A stretch of 64,000 nucleotides of DNA from Leucaena leucocephala. Lineage: Eukaryota; Streptophyta; Magnoliopsida; Fabales; Fabaceae. Shown in pieces: positions 1-11,460 of this stretch. Where the stretch lies: contig CM073532.1 in the NCBI GenBank assembly GCA_037074615.1, positions 11,043,501 through 11,107,500 on the forward strand, given 5' to 3'. Under the pieces are notes generated by a model, which was given only the letters and a program-made list of their open reading frames with translations, searched no databases and had not been told where the DNA came from. Every line of letters begins with the position of its first letter. The first letter of the stretch is position 1. Made by a program: the position numbers and the translations under genes.

Positions 1-589
1 TGTGATCCTAGTTTTATAAGCACCTAGCCTGTAGATTGGATCCTCCGCCGTCAACCTCGTCGTCAGAAGCTGGTGAGTCAAGGACGAACGCCATAATCAA
101 AAACGAAACTGAGGGCAGATTGCATTCTCCCCCATTATCCTCGACATCATCCTTGTCGTTGTGTAATCGTCATCATTGCAGGTGGAGGTGGACGCTGTCA
201 CTCGAGGTAGAGGGAAATACGTTATAAAATTAAGTGTAAAATTGTGAAAATCTCACTTCCACATAACTCAAACTAGTTCATGTTGTAAATTTTGTATATG
301 GGTATACTAAAAGAACAAGTCTCATATTGCTCAAAATTTGGGAACGCCTAAGTATATACTAAAATATAAGCTTGAGTTGATAAAAAGGTTAAGAAGAGAA
401 GGCTTGATTGTTGAAGTGGAGTTTTAATGTATTTTAATTAACCAGTTTTAATGACAAATAGTTTTATTATATTAAACAATTATTAATATTCATTTTGTAA
501 CTATCATTTTATTTGTTATAAAACCATTGTTAATTACCATTATGACTCCCTATCAGTATATACTTTCTGGAAAAAAAAATTGAAAACAA
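1..589. other. Intergenic sequence, no gene recognised
   Basis: AT-rich DNA apart from a GC-richer stretch at about 36-210. That stretch has a short open frame (63 codons) without recognisable domains or a convincing gene context. I see no RNA gene or repeat boundary here. Confidence 0.5.
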
Positions 590-597
590 CACTGCAG

Positions 598-689
598 TGG
601 AGGAAGAGAAATTTAACCCTATCTTTTGATCATAGATAAGCCCAACACCTCTTTCAAAATATTTTGTACCAAAAAAAATAAGAAAAAAT
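598..689 (+). repeat. 5'-truncated SINE copy (family with GTACAAAA tail), copy A
   Basis: The 3' part of the dispersed repeat also seen at 1381, 10627, 32400, 34076 and 35740. It shares the 'aagcccaacacctctttc' region followed by a TTTTGTACC-A-rich tail. The insert is flanked by CACTGCAG at 590-597 and 690-697, a plausible short target duplication. Only the last ~90 bp of the element is present. Confidence 0.6.
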
Positions 690-758
690 CACTGCAGGTT
701 TTGAGCAAAAGCTCCTGCGCTAAGACCATCTTTACCAAAAAGAAGCATAAGCACAAAT

Positions 759-805
759 GGTCAAACAGCTTTTCATAAAAAAAAAAAAAAAAAGGTCAAA
801 CAGCT
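759..805 (+). repeat. Tail-only retroposition scar with 12-bp target duplication
   Basis: GGTCAAACAGCT occurs at 759-770 and again, identically, at 794-805. Between the copies lie only TTTCAT and a run of 17 A residues. This is what target-primed reverse transcription would leave if the inserted element were truncated to little more than its poly(A) tail. A local duplication plus A-run expansion is the alternative. Confidence 0.6.
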
Positions 806-1366
806 CCCATAGAAGAAGATGCATGCACAGGGAGCAAAGAATGTGTAGATTTGAAGGATTAAAGGTAGAGGGGGGAAATTAGGGCCTCTGATTATTATTA
901 ATTTTTGATAAATCAAAATACAAACGAGTCATTAAATAAAAATAAAAGTTAATATGCTAAATTTTAAATTTTTTCTAATCCTAATATTTCTGATTTATTA
1001 TTCTAAGATAGATAAGGCATGATAAGATATTATTATAAGATCTAATCCTAGGATATAGGTAACTAAAGAAATAATAAAACGTATACTATAAAATAAAAAA
1101 ATTAATTAATTAAATATTAAACATTTAAACTGGTGCTTCTCAATAGAATGTCAGAGAGGATGAATGGTAAAACTTTTAATTCACCACAAAAGTCAGACGT
1201 TTAGTTTGATTGAATTAATTAAATGAATATTTTACATCTAAAAATTAGTAAATATCATGAACAAGTATACAATGATGTACTGCAGCCTTGATATACACAC
1301 TATAAGTATAAGCTGAAGAATAGGCAACACATGATATAGTAGAATTGATGAATATTTGAACCATTA
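806..1366. other. AT-rich intergenic sequence
   Basis: No coding potential or repeat boundaries recognised; AT-rich throughout. Confidence 0.4.
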
Positions 1367-1380
1367 AATCACCAGTAAAT

Positions 1381-1513
1381 AGTTTACGCCTTAGGGTAAT
1401 AGACGGTTCGCCCTACCCGACATTATTATCGCCTAGAAAGAAAGGAGACTTCGCCTTGCCCTTAGATCGTGGGTGAGCCCAACCCCTCTCCAAAAACTTT
1501 TGTACAAAAAAAA
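1381..1513 (+). repeat. 5'-truncated SINE copy B with target duplication
   Basis: It begins inside the element (around 'tttacgccttagggtaatag') and runs to the TTTTGTACAAAA tail. Imperfect flanking duplications AATCACCAGTAAAT (1367-1380) and AATCACCTGTCAAT (1514-1527) match at 12 of 14 bases, so the truncation happened at insertion. It is in the same orientation as copy A. Confidence 0.7.
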
Positions 1514-1703
1514 AATCACCTGTCAATGGCTATTGGAACTAATATATGTTTCTTAAAATGAATTTTGAAATTTGAAAACATCATGATCATAAATTTTATA
1601 TTTGATAAATATGTGAATCATTAAGAAATATACAAAGAATTCAGAAGGAAAAAAATATGAATGACATGAGAATATCACCATCATTCAAAGCAGAAAAAAT
1701 AAA

Positions 1704-1970
1704 TACACCTCTAGTCCTAAATATAAGACATATTTAACTAATTTGATTAGATTAAAAAATTTAGTTAAGTTAGTTATTATATCATATTTTTCCTAAAACA
1801 CCTTAATCATCTTCATTAACTCCTTCCCTCATTCTCTTACTTGATTATTGTTGAAAGAGTATAATAGGAGTAATTTGGGAAAGAGTTGGTAAATTTGGGA
1901 AATATGTCTTATATTTAAAACTAAGATAAACTCCCTAATTAGGACCTATATTTAGGATCAGATGACTATT
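1704..1970. repeat. Stowaway-like MITE, copy 1
   Basis: A ~266-bp AT-rich element bounded by TA. Its ends are related inverted repeats containing CTAGTCCTAAATATAAG on the left and the complement of TAGTCATCTGATCCTAAATATAG on the right (quoted in part). Closely similar sequence recurs at 35992-36256 and in part at 45100-45252. It has no coding capacity and was presumably mobilised by a Tc1/mariner-type transposase elsewhere. Confidence 0.6.
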
Positions 1971-2116
1971 ATAAATCAATCATTTTCTTTTACTCTTGTT
2001 GACTGAATCACTGCTCAAGAACAAAGAAAAACATCTGAACTAGCGTTTAAAATGTAAAAGGTTCAAGAGAATTCTAGAAGACATTTTCGGGAATGGAAAC
2101 AATAACCTGATTCAAG

Positions 2117-2145
2117 ATATATATATATACACACACACACACATA
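2117..2145. repeat. (AT)n(AC)n microsatellite
   Basis: A run of AT dinucleotides passes directly into AC dinucleotides, a compound simple repeat. Confidence 0.9.
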
Positions 2146-2666
2146 CTAACAAATCTGTTCATTACCATTTCCATCATTTGACAAAGATGCGTTAATTGAT
2201 TAAGCAGACACATGTAAAGATAGTGGCAAAAGAGCTAAGAAGAGACAATGCTAAATAATATAGATATTCAAAACTTGTGATGGTAGAGGAGAAGTATACA
2301 TCTAACACTGCAACTATCAAATCACATATTAATGGCCACTGGAAGTAATATAAGATTTAAAATTTGACTTTGGCTTTATAATGTTAAAAAATATCAGGTT
2401 AATAAATATAAGATAAACTTCAGATGTGATAAATATACACATCAATAAACAATCTAAAAACCGAATATGAAATCTACAATTAGAATATCACAGTGAACGT
2501 ATTATAGAAAACAATTGAAGGAAACCAAAGTTAAAAACATCCTCTGAAGCATAATAAAAAATTATCAATACTCATTCTTTTCCTATCATCAACTAAACCA
2601 CCAACTGAAGATAAACAAACCAATCAAACGTCACTATAATTTCCAGCTAAAATATACCAACAACAT

Positions 2667-2838
2667 CGTCTGGGGATGAATATTGCTGCAGCACCAATAA
2701 AGAAAATAACAATTCAGAAAATGATACTTCTCAGTCATGCAACCAAGAAAATCGCCTGGGGATGAATATTGCTGCAGCACCAATAAAGAAAATAACAATT
2801 CAGAAAATGATATTTTTCAGTCAGGCAGCAATGAAGAT
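2667..2838. repeat. 86-bp tandem duplication
   Basis: Two adjacent copies of an 86-bp unit (2667-2752 and 2753-2838) share 'tggggatgaatattgctgca' and most of the rest with a few differences. The duplication is downstream (3') of the PPR gene on the minus strand. It could fall in its 3' transcribed region but has no evident coding role. Confidence 0.8.
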
Positions 2839-3991
2839 CAATAAAGATCTTTCCAAGATGGAAGAAAGATAGCAAATCGAAGCTTTCAATCTATTAACCA
2901 ACACAATAAGCAAAAATATAACCATGCTTACTGTAAATAAACCAACACGATCCAGATTTTTATAGAATAAACCATTCAATGAACATCCAAGCAACCCACT
3001 TGATAGTGTCACCGTCAAAAGTTCTTGAACAGCATGTTTCCATTGCCAATTAACGAACCTAAAATATAACAACAGGTAAACCAAAATAATCAAATCCCAT
3101 CAATAGAAGCAGCAAAAACATTCTTGGAAAAAAGAGTCAATTTATAAATTTTAATGGCAAGTCAGAATGCTTACATGGAATAATGATTCAAGGTTAAGCT
3201 TTTTCTGTGGACTTGAAAGTATTATATGCCAAAATAAGTAATGGAACGCACATAACAGGGCAGAGCTCCATGTCCAGGATGATCAGCTACTTCTCCCAGC
3301 CTATCCTTCAAAGCTATCTAGTACCAGTCAATGTACTAATCACATGGATAAAACTAAAGTGACTAACAAGATAAAAGTAAAGCAACAGGTATGAAGAATC
3401 AAAGTTGCTTTGGTGCTGTGCTTAATATTCTGGAGAAGCAATCTTGATCAAGAGCTTACTTACCATGTGGCCCCTCAAACAGCAACCACATTTCATCTGT
3501 TACTGTAGGTATATCCAATTTTTATGAATCCTATTTGAAGCACATGAAGGAAGATCAGAGAGAAGAGGAAGAAAAATTAAAAAGAAATATGAGAAGAACT
3601 AAAACCAGGATATTTCACTAAATGGTGAGAGAGACGTAAAGAAAAAAACTAGGAAAACAAAAGTCAGAAGAACATAAATAAAAGAAAAAGCGTCATATGG
3701 AAGAATAGTGAAAGAATAATAAAAAAGCAAGAAAGCATTAAGTCGAGATCTTCCTTTAATACAGTATATTGATATACTGATTCAACGTGAGAAAGAGTTG
3801 GTAAAACTTTTTTGGCCAAAAAGAGTTAGTAAAATGAATGCCAAAAGAAAAAGAAGGAATAAAATAAATATTCCTATTACAGTTGATCAATCTTTTGAAG
3901 CCCTTGCCAGTCTCAATTTTTGATCCCATATTGCTAATACTCACTTCATGTAGACCTCCCTTGATAGATAGTCAGGTAACCAAACCTCTGC
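2839..3991 (-). other. 3' flank of the PPR gene; possible spliced 3' UTR
   Basis: Read on the minus strand, just after the PPR stop codon there is a good donor-like GTGAGT. Further on there are acceptor-like sites before short open stretches near 3320-3230 and 3060-2825. PPR loci can have spliced 3' UTRs, so these may be untranslated exons. I do not recognise a protein in them. This is an inference without transcript support. Confidence 0.25.
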
Positions 3992-6370
3992 CTACCAATA
4001 GTCACCACAAGAACATTCACCATGTCTAAAATGGTGAAACCTCTTCCCATCTCTCACAACTATCTCACGCTTCACCACTTTGGAAATGAACTTGAATGCA
4101 TTATGGCAATCCCCACAAATCCTCAGGTTTTTAAAAACTCTTATTGAAGCTCCTTTAGGAAGCTTCATAATCCCAAAAACAACAGCAAGCTTTTCGCTGT
4201 GGGTAGACAAGGCATGTTCCTTGTGCTCAGATTCCATATCATGTAATACGAACTTTGTATCAGGGAGGTACCCCAATTTCCTCATTTCAAATACCAATTG
4301 TTCTAGATACTTGTACACTGCTTGAACCTCAGGGTGTACTGTATCATCAACCAAGAACACATGGACTTTGCTTTCAACTTCAATCCAACTACAACCAGGT
4401 TCCTTCTTAACCCCTCGTTCTCTCATTAGTTTTCTCACTTTGGCTACATCTTCCCATTGACCTAAAGTAGCATACATATTGGAAAGGAGTATATAGGTTC
4501 CATCATGCTGAGGCATTAGCTCAAAAAGTCGTTCTGCAGCTTCAATGCCTAAATCTATGTTCCCATGAATGCGAGAACCAGCAAGAATAGCTTCCCAAAT
4601 TGGTGCACCTGGCTTAAAAGGCATTGATTCAAGTAGACTCTTTGCTTCAGAGAACATACCAGCACGGCACAGCAAATCAACCATACGAGCATAATGATCT
4701 TCTCCTGGGGTTATACCATAACCACCCATTGTGTCAAAATAATAACGTCCTTCTTTAACCAAGCCTGCATGACTACAAGCAGAAAGAACAGTGAGAAAAG
4801 TTATTCTATCAGGTAATATATCTTCCTTCAACATCTCCTCATAAAGTTGAATAGCTTGGACACCATGGCCATGTTGTGCAAGAGCTGCAATCATGGCATT
4901 CCAGGTCACCGAATCCACATAAGGCGTTGTGAGGAACATTGAATAAGCAGATTCAACAACACCACATCTTGCATACATAGTAATTAATGCATTGCCAACT
5001 GAGAGGCTTGAATGATGGCCCAATTGGATAATCTGAGAATGAAGCTGCCTTCCATTCTCTAATGATCCTAGAACAGCACAAGATTTAACTGCCCCAGCAT
5101 ATGCATAATCACACGGTTCAAGGCCCTCCAGTTTCATCTGATTGAATAACTTCAATCCCTCTTCTCCAAAACCATTTTGTGCTAAGCCTGATATCATCAC
5201 AGTCCATGTTAGGAGATTTTTCTCAAGCATGTCTCTGAAAATGGATTTAGCTTCCTCAATGCACCCAATGTTGACATAGCCTGACAGAATTGAATTCCAT
5301 GAAACAACATCTTTAAGGGGCATCTTATCAAAAATATGTCTTGCCTCAACTAGTTTACCAAATGTACTGTATAATGTAACTAAAGCATTATTCACGGACA
5401 ATAAAAAGTCCTTTGAAGGTTGCACCTCTGTTCTCAGAATATAAGCATGCAACTGTTTTCCGTATTTGAACAAACAAGCATTAGAAGAAGCACTAATCAA
5501 ACTTGTGTAGGTATATGCATCTTTTAGAATTCCCCTAGAATGCATTTTTCTGAACATGTCAAATGCTGCCTCAAAATACCCATGATGCACATAACCAGAA
5601 ATCATTGCGTTCCAGGCAACCTCTATATTTTCTCTCATACCATCAAGTAATTCACGAGCTGCACTGAGATCATCATTCCTGACATACCCAGTAATCATTA
5701 TTGTCCATGACGTTTCATCCCTCTGAGGCATCTCATCAAACAACTTTCTAGCAGCAGCCATCAACAATGGCGAAGATACTTGTGGTGCAGATGCACAATG
5801 AACATAAGCACATATTAATGCATTTAGTACTGATGTCACCGTCCCCAATCCCAACTTAACTACTTCACAGTGCAGCTGTTGGCACTGCTTTTCATCATCA
5901 GCTATAAGTGCCAACGCACTGAGCACACTGGAGAACGTAAAATTGTCAGGACTAAACCCTTCTTGCTTCATTTCTTGAAAGAGCTCAACAGCAGCATGAC
6001 CATCATCGTGATGAGAGTAGGCTGTAATCATGGCATTGTAACTAACAGTGTCTCGCATAACCAATGGGGTTTTATTAAATATTTCCTCGGCCAGCTTTAG
6101 ATTTCCCATAGCAGAATATGTGGCAATGAATGTGGTTCTTGCAACAATATCTGGCTTGGGAATTCTATCGAATAGTTGGCGGGCATAGCCAATCTTGGAT
6201 GATTTACAATATATATCTATTAAGCGGTTGAGGATGTGACCCCATGGCCTGAACCCAGAAGTTATCATGTGAGCATGGATGGCTCGAGCCAAGGTACAGT
6301 TGATGGGACTGGAGGAGCAGCATAGACTGAGTTGGGCTGCATAATGATTGGCCAGTGCACGGACGTTCAT
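3992..6370 (-). CDS. PLS-class DYW pentatricopeptide repeat protein (At1g25360-like)
   Basis: An intact, intronless PPR protein of 792 aa from the ATG at 6370. An in-frame ATG at 6424 would give 810 aa. I prefer 6370 because similarity to the Arabidopsis protein At1g25360, recalled from memory, begins near MNVRALANHYAA. Tandem PPR motifs (e.g. VSYNAMITAYSHH, VSWNSILSGYVN, VTWNAMIAALAQHG) fill most of the protein. E/E+ motifs and a C-terminal DYW deaminase domain follow. The deaminase HxE (HSEKLA, residue ~742 of the long form), the CxxCH zinc-binding motif (CGDCH, ~770) and the terminal DYW are all present. Family members bind organelle transcripts and edit specific C residues to U in mitochondria or plastids. 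Which organelle and which sites cannot be read here. This is the only complete host gene in the window. Confidence 0.93.
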   Translation of the reverse strand: MNVRALANHYAAQLSLCCSSSPINCTLARAIHAHMITSGFRPWGHILNRLIDIYCKSSKIGYARQLFDRIPKPDIVARTTFIATYSAMGNLKLAEEIFNKTPLVMRDTVSYNAMITAYSHHDDGHAAVELFQEMKQEGFSPDNFTFSSVLSALALIADDEKQCQQLHCEVVKLGLGTVTSVLNALICAYVHCASAPQVSSPLLMAAARKLFDEMPQRDETSWTIMITGYVRNDDLSAARELLDGMRENIEVAWNAMISGYVHHGYFEAAFDMFRKMHSRGILKDAYTYTSLISASSNACLFKYGKQLHAYILRTEVQPSKDFLLSVNNALVTLYSTFGKLVEARHIFDKMPLKDVVSWNSILSGYVNIGCIEEAKSIFRDMLEKNLLTWTVMISGLAQNGFGEEGLKLFNQMKLEGLEPCDYAYAGAVKSCAVLGSLENGRQLHSQIIQLGHHSSLSVGNALITMYARCGVVESAYSMFLTTPYVDSVTWNAMIAALAQHGHGVQAIQLYEEMLKEDILPDRITFLTVLSACSHAGLVKEGRYYFDTMGGYGITPGEDHYARMVDLLCRAGMFSEAKSLLESMPFKPGAPIWEAILAGSRIHGNIDLGIEAAERLFELMPQHDGTYILLSNMYATLGQWEDVAKVRKLMRERGVKKEPGCSWIEVESKVHVFLVDDTVHPEVQAVYKYLEQLVFEMRKLGYLPDTKFVLHDMESEHKEHALSTHSEKLAVVFGIMKLPKGASIRVFKNLRICGDCHNAFKFISKVVKREIVVRDGKRFHHFRHGECSCGDYW

Positions 6371-6814
6371 GGTAGTGCTTATGCAAGTAAAATTCAGCAA
6401 TTTGATACAAAATCTGAAAATCAACTAGCTTTGGCATAATTCTGTTCAATAAAGAGTTTTGTAACTATCAATTTCTGATTTGAACATGAATGTCGAGATC
6501 CTCTGTACTATCATATGAAGACTTAACATGGACAACTGTCAAGAAATTCTCCTAACACTAAAGTATTGAGGCTACATGTTTCTTCTTGGATATGTACCCA
6601 CAAGGTTCCAGCCTTCCACATGCCGATAAAATTCTGAATGCAAATAATAAACAACACTCAACCTCAAAATTATTTGGGAAAAAATGAAAAGAAAACCTCA
6701 TTATAGCAAATGGCACTTATGTCGACAAAGTAAAGAGGCAAAACTTTATAGCGAAACAAGCAACTCAAAAAGTCCAGGGAGGAATATAATCTTATAAAAA
6801 CCATTACTACTTAC

Positions 6815-7040
6815 CAAGAAAACAGCATGGCATCATTCAGAGCTTCAGCCCAGTAAATATTCAAAAGAAGATGGAGACGGAGAACAGAATAGAGGTTATC
6901 TCCTTCCGCGGTGTCAACGGCCTCGCAACTCCGCGCGGGCTCAACTTTGGTCTTCTCAACTGTCGCAGCTCATCGACGACGGACGTGAGCACAAACAGGC
7001 CTTGGCGGCTAACGGGAGCGACCGAAACTTTTCCACACAG
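6815..7040 (-). other. Probable non-coding 5' exon and promoter-proximal region of the PPR gene
   Basis: A GC-richer island upstream of the PPR gene. On the minus strand it ends in a strong splice donor, CTTG followed by GTAAGT, at 6815/6814. Acceptor-like CAG sites lie just upstream of the PPR ATG (about 6449 and 6421). A 5' UTR exon spliced to the PPR coding exon is the simplest reading. The plus-strand open frame here (6871-7059) has no recognisable domain and is likely incidental. Confidence 0.4.
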
Positions 7041-7044
7041 ATAT

Positions 7045-8900
7045 AAAAGGAAATATTAATCTATTGGTCCTGTAGTTTCCATTATTTTCAACTTGATCTC
7101 TATAATTAAAAATTTTCTAAACACATCCCTATAATTTACACAATTTGTTACCTGGCCATTGGTTAATAGGTTATATAGCACCCAATAATCTAATTTTATT
7201 TTTTATATAAATTTAATATTTTAATTTTATTTGTAATACAATTTTATTTATAATTTTTTTTAATTTAGTGTATTTTTACCCACAATTTTTTTAATTTAAT
7301 ATAATTTTATATATAATATTATTTTTTAAATACTAAAAATTGTATCAAATTAAAAAGATTATAGGTAAAATTAGATTAAATTAAAAAAATTATGGATAAA
7401 ATTATACTATAAATTATATCAATATATTAGATATTATATAACCTTAGTTAAACAGTGTTAATAATAAGGTACCCTGTCATAAGGCAAATCACAATATACG
7501 TACGTAATTTTAAGGTATAATATGATATTTAATTCCTCTTTTTTTTTAATTATAAGTTTTAATTTTTCAAAAAATAAAAATATCTATATTTTTATTAAAT
7601 TTGAGGGACTAATATTTTAGATAAAACAATAGGGAAACTAAAATCTATGATTTAAAATTTAAGGGACTACAATTAAAATAAACATAAATTTAAAGAATTA
7701 AAAATTATATTAATCCTGATTTAAATTCTACCTTATAAATAATTAATTTATATTATTATTTCGTGTTTTTTTAATAAATCTGCACTAAACAATCTATCTT
7801 ATTGTATATCAGTCTATCAAATACGAAGAGTGCCTCTTTAAATTCAACAACACGAGATCAAGGTTGAGCCTCCACAACACCCAAAACAACCCAAAACGGA
7901 TGAAAATTAGCAGAGAGAAAGAATCAAACGTGAAACAATGTTCTGGAGAAAATACAATGATGAATAAGATGAGAGTTTTTTCAAGAAGATTTGAGTCCGT
8001 GAGGTATTGAAAATTGGACTGGACATTAAATCGATTAAGTGTTGAAAAGACAAGAGTCAGATCAAAGATAATTAAGAGTCAAACTGGTCACATTAAAATA
8101 ATATAATTTAAATAAAAATAATAAAATACGACATTGCTAATCACAAAATGCAAGAAAATATAATAATAGTTTGATTGTAATAACAAGAAAATACAACGTA
8201 TTAAAAATATTCCTCCTTACAAATGAAAGGGTTAGGGATTTCTGACAAAATTGATTTGGGATTCTAGTTTTTTAAGTTTTAATTTCAGTTTATTTTTTTT
8301 AAAAAAAAAAAGGTAAAACCATGGCGTTTTAACCTGTCTCTGATACAGGGAAAAGATAACTCGGGTAATCCACCCAACCCAATGAGTTATCTAGTTTGAT
8401 GCCCACGGTTTAAATAAAAACTTCTTAAAACATACATATTATTAGTTATTTAAACATATTTTATATTTAATATAATTTAAAAATATTATTATAAATAAAT
8501 TTAGTTTATTTTAAAAGAACTAACTATGGTAGAAAAGAGTTTTACTAAAATTTAAAAAAAAACTCTACTATAGTTATAAAAAAATTTCTTAAAATTTAAA
8601 TAATTATGATAGAAAAAGAATAAGATGAATCAAATTATTAGGACGTATAAATTGCTAAATCTTTTATAAATTGTATATTATAATTAGATAGGTACTATAA
8701 TATATTTGATTTTATAATATAAATATTACACTTTTTTATAAACATGTATATTAATTAACAAAAATGTAATAATAGAATTTTTTATAAAATGCTCTTAAAG
8801 ATATTAAAGATTAGATTAAAGTGTATATATAAAAATAATATAAGAGTCTATACAATTTTAATAAAAAATGAAGAAATAATTAATAATTTAGAAGAGTCTA
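7045..8900. other. Very AT-rich intergenic DNA with MITE-like palindromic remnants
   Basis: About 7060-7740 contains dispersed 'gggactaatattttag' and 'gggactacaattaaaat' type motifs and their complements at the opposite end. This resembles non-autonomous DNA elements with long, degenerate inverted repeats, and a similar stretch occurs at 36270-36650. The remainder to 8900 is low-complexity A/T sequence. No gene seen. Confidence 0.3.
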
Positions 8901-10620
8901 TCATGGATATTTAGAATATTATCCCCAAGATAAACTCCCAGAATCAAATTTAAATAACGTATTATATAATTTTACAGTATGCATAATCAACCCTACTATA
9001 GCAATATATAAGTATTCTATACATACATTTAAATAAGAAGGCTATACAATTGATATAGTTTTAATCAAGTCTCTGAAGTTTTCCTTGGGGTCCTAAGATG
9101 AGAATATAACCTGTAAAAAGTTAATAAAAATATGGTAAGACATATGTCTCAGTAACCAACAATTTTACTCATCATACATACTAACATATGCTCATGAGGT
9201 GTCAAATGGGACATCTCAAAGTATAATATATAGAAAATAACATATTATCATAATAAAATCAAATGGATAACCCACACAAGTTCTTCCCATCAATCCAACC
9301 GAATAGCCTTATTCCCGTCGACTGAACCTATGGGTTAGAAATAACTGACCACTCAGAAAGCTAACCGGTCAAATGGTATGGATAGGCCAAAATTCACAGA
9401 GCACGTAACCGAACCATGGAGCAATTTCCCCTCGGTAAACAGGTGAGGATGTCGTAACCCCTCAATAAATAGGTGGAGCATATCCCTCGGTAAACTGGTG
9501 AGATAAAAGTCAACCATCGAGCTCTAATAGAGGCTATACCATGTGAAAAAAATACAACTCTATCATCACCCATCCCCAATGCATAATTCTCAAAATTATC
9601 ATATTAATCCAAATCTCAATAGTTTGATAAATATCACAAAAATATTTTTCTCAAGATAATAACTTTCTTTCAATTCCAAATATAACAAGTTTATAATCTC
9701 AATTCAAACTTTTTAAATTAAACTTTAAGTCTCACAAGATTATTTTCAATAAAAGTTATCAAACAAGTTTTCTCAATATAATCATATCAACATTAATATT
9801 TATATATATATTAAATCACTCACAAACATCATATTAGCACACACAATGAGTAGAAAATGGTTAGCTCTAGCCAAAGCAAGGAATAATCTAGTAGTCCAAT
9901 ATACAACAACATTAATCACAAACAATCTGGTGCTTTAACAAAAAGTTACTCGAAAACCTCGATGACAGTCTGATGGTAGTGAAAAGAGAAACTAGATGGT
10001 AATAGAAGTTAAAGACTAGGCTTAGGGTGCTTATATATAATTCATAAAGTTTAAAATTCTAATATTATATAATCTTATTATATTATTTTTTAGTATTATT
10101 ATTATCTTCCTCAAAATCCTATCAAATATGATAATTTAAATTTAAACTATATTATCATTATAGTATAAATACCTATATTATTATATGTATATTTAATTAA
10201 AGATAAAAGTATATTATTATTATCTTTATCAAAATACTATTAGATATTATAATTTAAAATTTAAAATATTGTTTTAAAATTCAAATGCTTATTTAGATTT
10301 AATCCAAATCTTAATAAATTTCTAACTAATAATAACAATCAAATTATAAAATTCTAAATAAGATAATAGTAGGATAATCTAGATATCCTATTTTATTAAA
10401 AATAATAAAAATACTAAATCACAATAATTTAATTAGATAATGTTTCTAAATTATTATTGATAAATAGTATTTTTATTGTGTTTAAATTTAATAAAAAAGT
10501 TAATATGTTACATGTTTCTTGACCGATTTATGGCCTAAACCAAATTGAATTGGCACCGCTTCGCCAGTTTTCCTGTCCAACTAGCGAGTCCAGACTAGTC
10601 TGATTTTTAATATTATGCCT
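8901..10620 (-). repeat. Possible degenerate gypsy-type LTR remnant
   Basis: Non-coding sequence with the feel of a gypsy LTR on the minus strand: a TATATAAGCACCCTAAG promoter-like motif near 10020-10040, internal short repeats ('ccctcggtaaac' twice near 9430-9500) and a 'gagacatatgtctta' element near 9145. The TG/CA ends and a target duplication could not be located, so boundaries are approximate. Confidence 0.25.
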
Positions 10621-10626
10621 GCCTGA

Positions 10627-10905
10627 GAGTTTTTTTTGGTAAAGGAATTTTTAGAAAGAGGTTGGGCTCATCCACGATCCAAAGGCAGGGCAAAATCTCT
10701 CTTTCTCCTAGGAGATGCTAATGTCGGGCAAGGCGAGCCATCTATTACCCTCAGGCGTAAACCTAAGCACCCAGGAGTTAGGAGGCCTCCCCAAGCGCCG
10801 CGACTAAAACCACAATAAAGTGATACTTCTCAGGGTTCGAACACGCTCTAAATAGTCGCATATCTCATTCTTTCACTAGTTGAATTTACGGACGATGGAT
10901 GCGTG
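10627..10905 (-). repeat. Near full-length SINE copy C
   Basis: Read on the minus strand it starts near 10905, has a pol III B-box-like GTTCGAACCC (near 10832-10841) and ends in an A-rich tail (T-run at ~10630). A short possible duplication TGAGAGTT flanks it (10623-10630 and ~10908). It is the same family as copies A, B, D, E and F. A tRNA-derived SINE is inferred from the B box, tail and short length. Confidence 0.65.
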
Positions 10906-11059
10906 TTTGAGAGTTGAAATTGATAGACCAAGTACAACTCCTGTATAATGACTGAATAATGACAAGGAAGGCCCAACATGGCCACAGAGATACATACACA
11001 GAGAAGAAAATGGAGAAATAAATAAATAATTATGCTCTGGGACATTTTCTCATAATATT

Positions 11060-11460
11060 GAGCAATATAAAGGATATGTTTGGTATGGGGAATTTAAAAG
11101 GGAGAGATTTTACCTATTATTTTTTATTTGGCACGGCAAAATTTTTAGAATGGGAGAAAACTTTTTTTAAGATTTTACATGGCCTCCCCTCTAAAATTTG
11201 AGAGATTTGGGTTAAAATTAAATTTTTACTTTATTTTAACTATTATATCTATAATATTTTTTTAATATTCTTAAAATATTTTTTCTATATCTTACAATTA
11301 TCTATAGAAAAATATTTTTTCTCTCTTCCTAAATTAAATAACATAATATTAAAACCCCTCACTTCTTTATTTTTTTTATCAATACAAATGAGATAATATT
11401 AAAATTATTTTTTCTTTTCTCTTTCCTCCTCTCCCCTCGTTTGAGCAAAACACACCATAA
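11060..11460. repeat. MITE-like element with 'GTTTGG' ends
   Basis: The left end 'ggatatgtttggtatggg' and the right end, complementary to 'tggtgtgttttgctcaaacg', flank AT-rich non-coding sequence. This matches the general look of hAT- or Mutator-type MITEs. No exact target duplication was confirmed. Confidence 0.3.

Noticed and set aside
2821..3093. 90-aa minus-strand frame rich in hydrophobic residues downstream of the PPR gene
   Set aside because: No known family recognised, and it spans a tandem duplication edge and an acceptor-like site. Treated as possible UTR only.
3200..3325. Short frame reading LKDRLGEVADHPGHG on the minus strand
   Set aside because: Protein-like in look and next to an acceptor-like AG, but only ~30 codons with no detectable upstream exon. 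Could be chance.
6871..7059. Plus-strand frame METENRIEVISF in the GC-rich island
   Set aside because: Antisense to the likely PPR 5' exon, and no domain.
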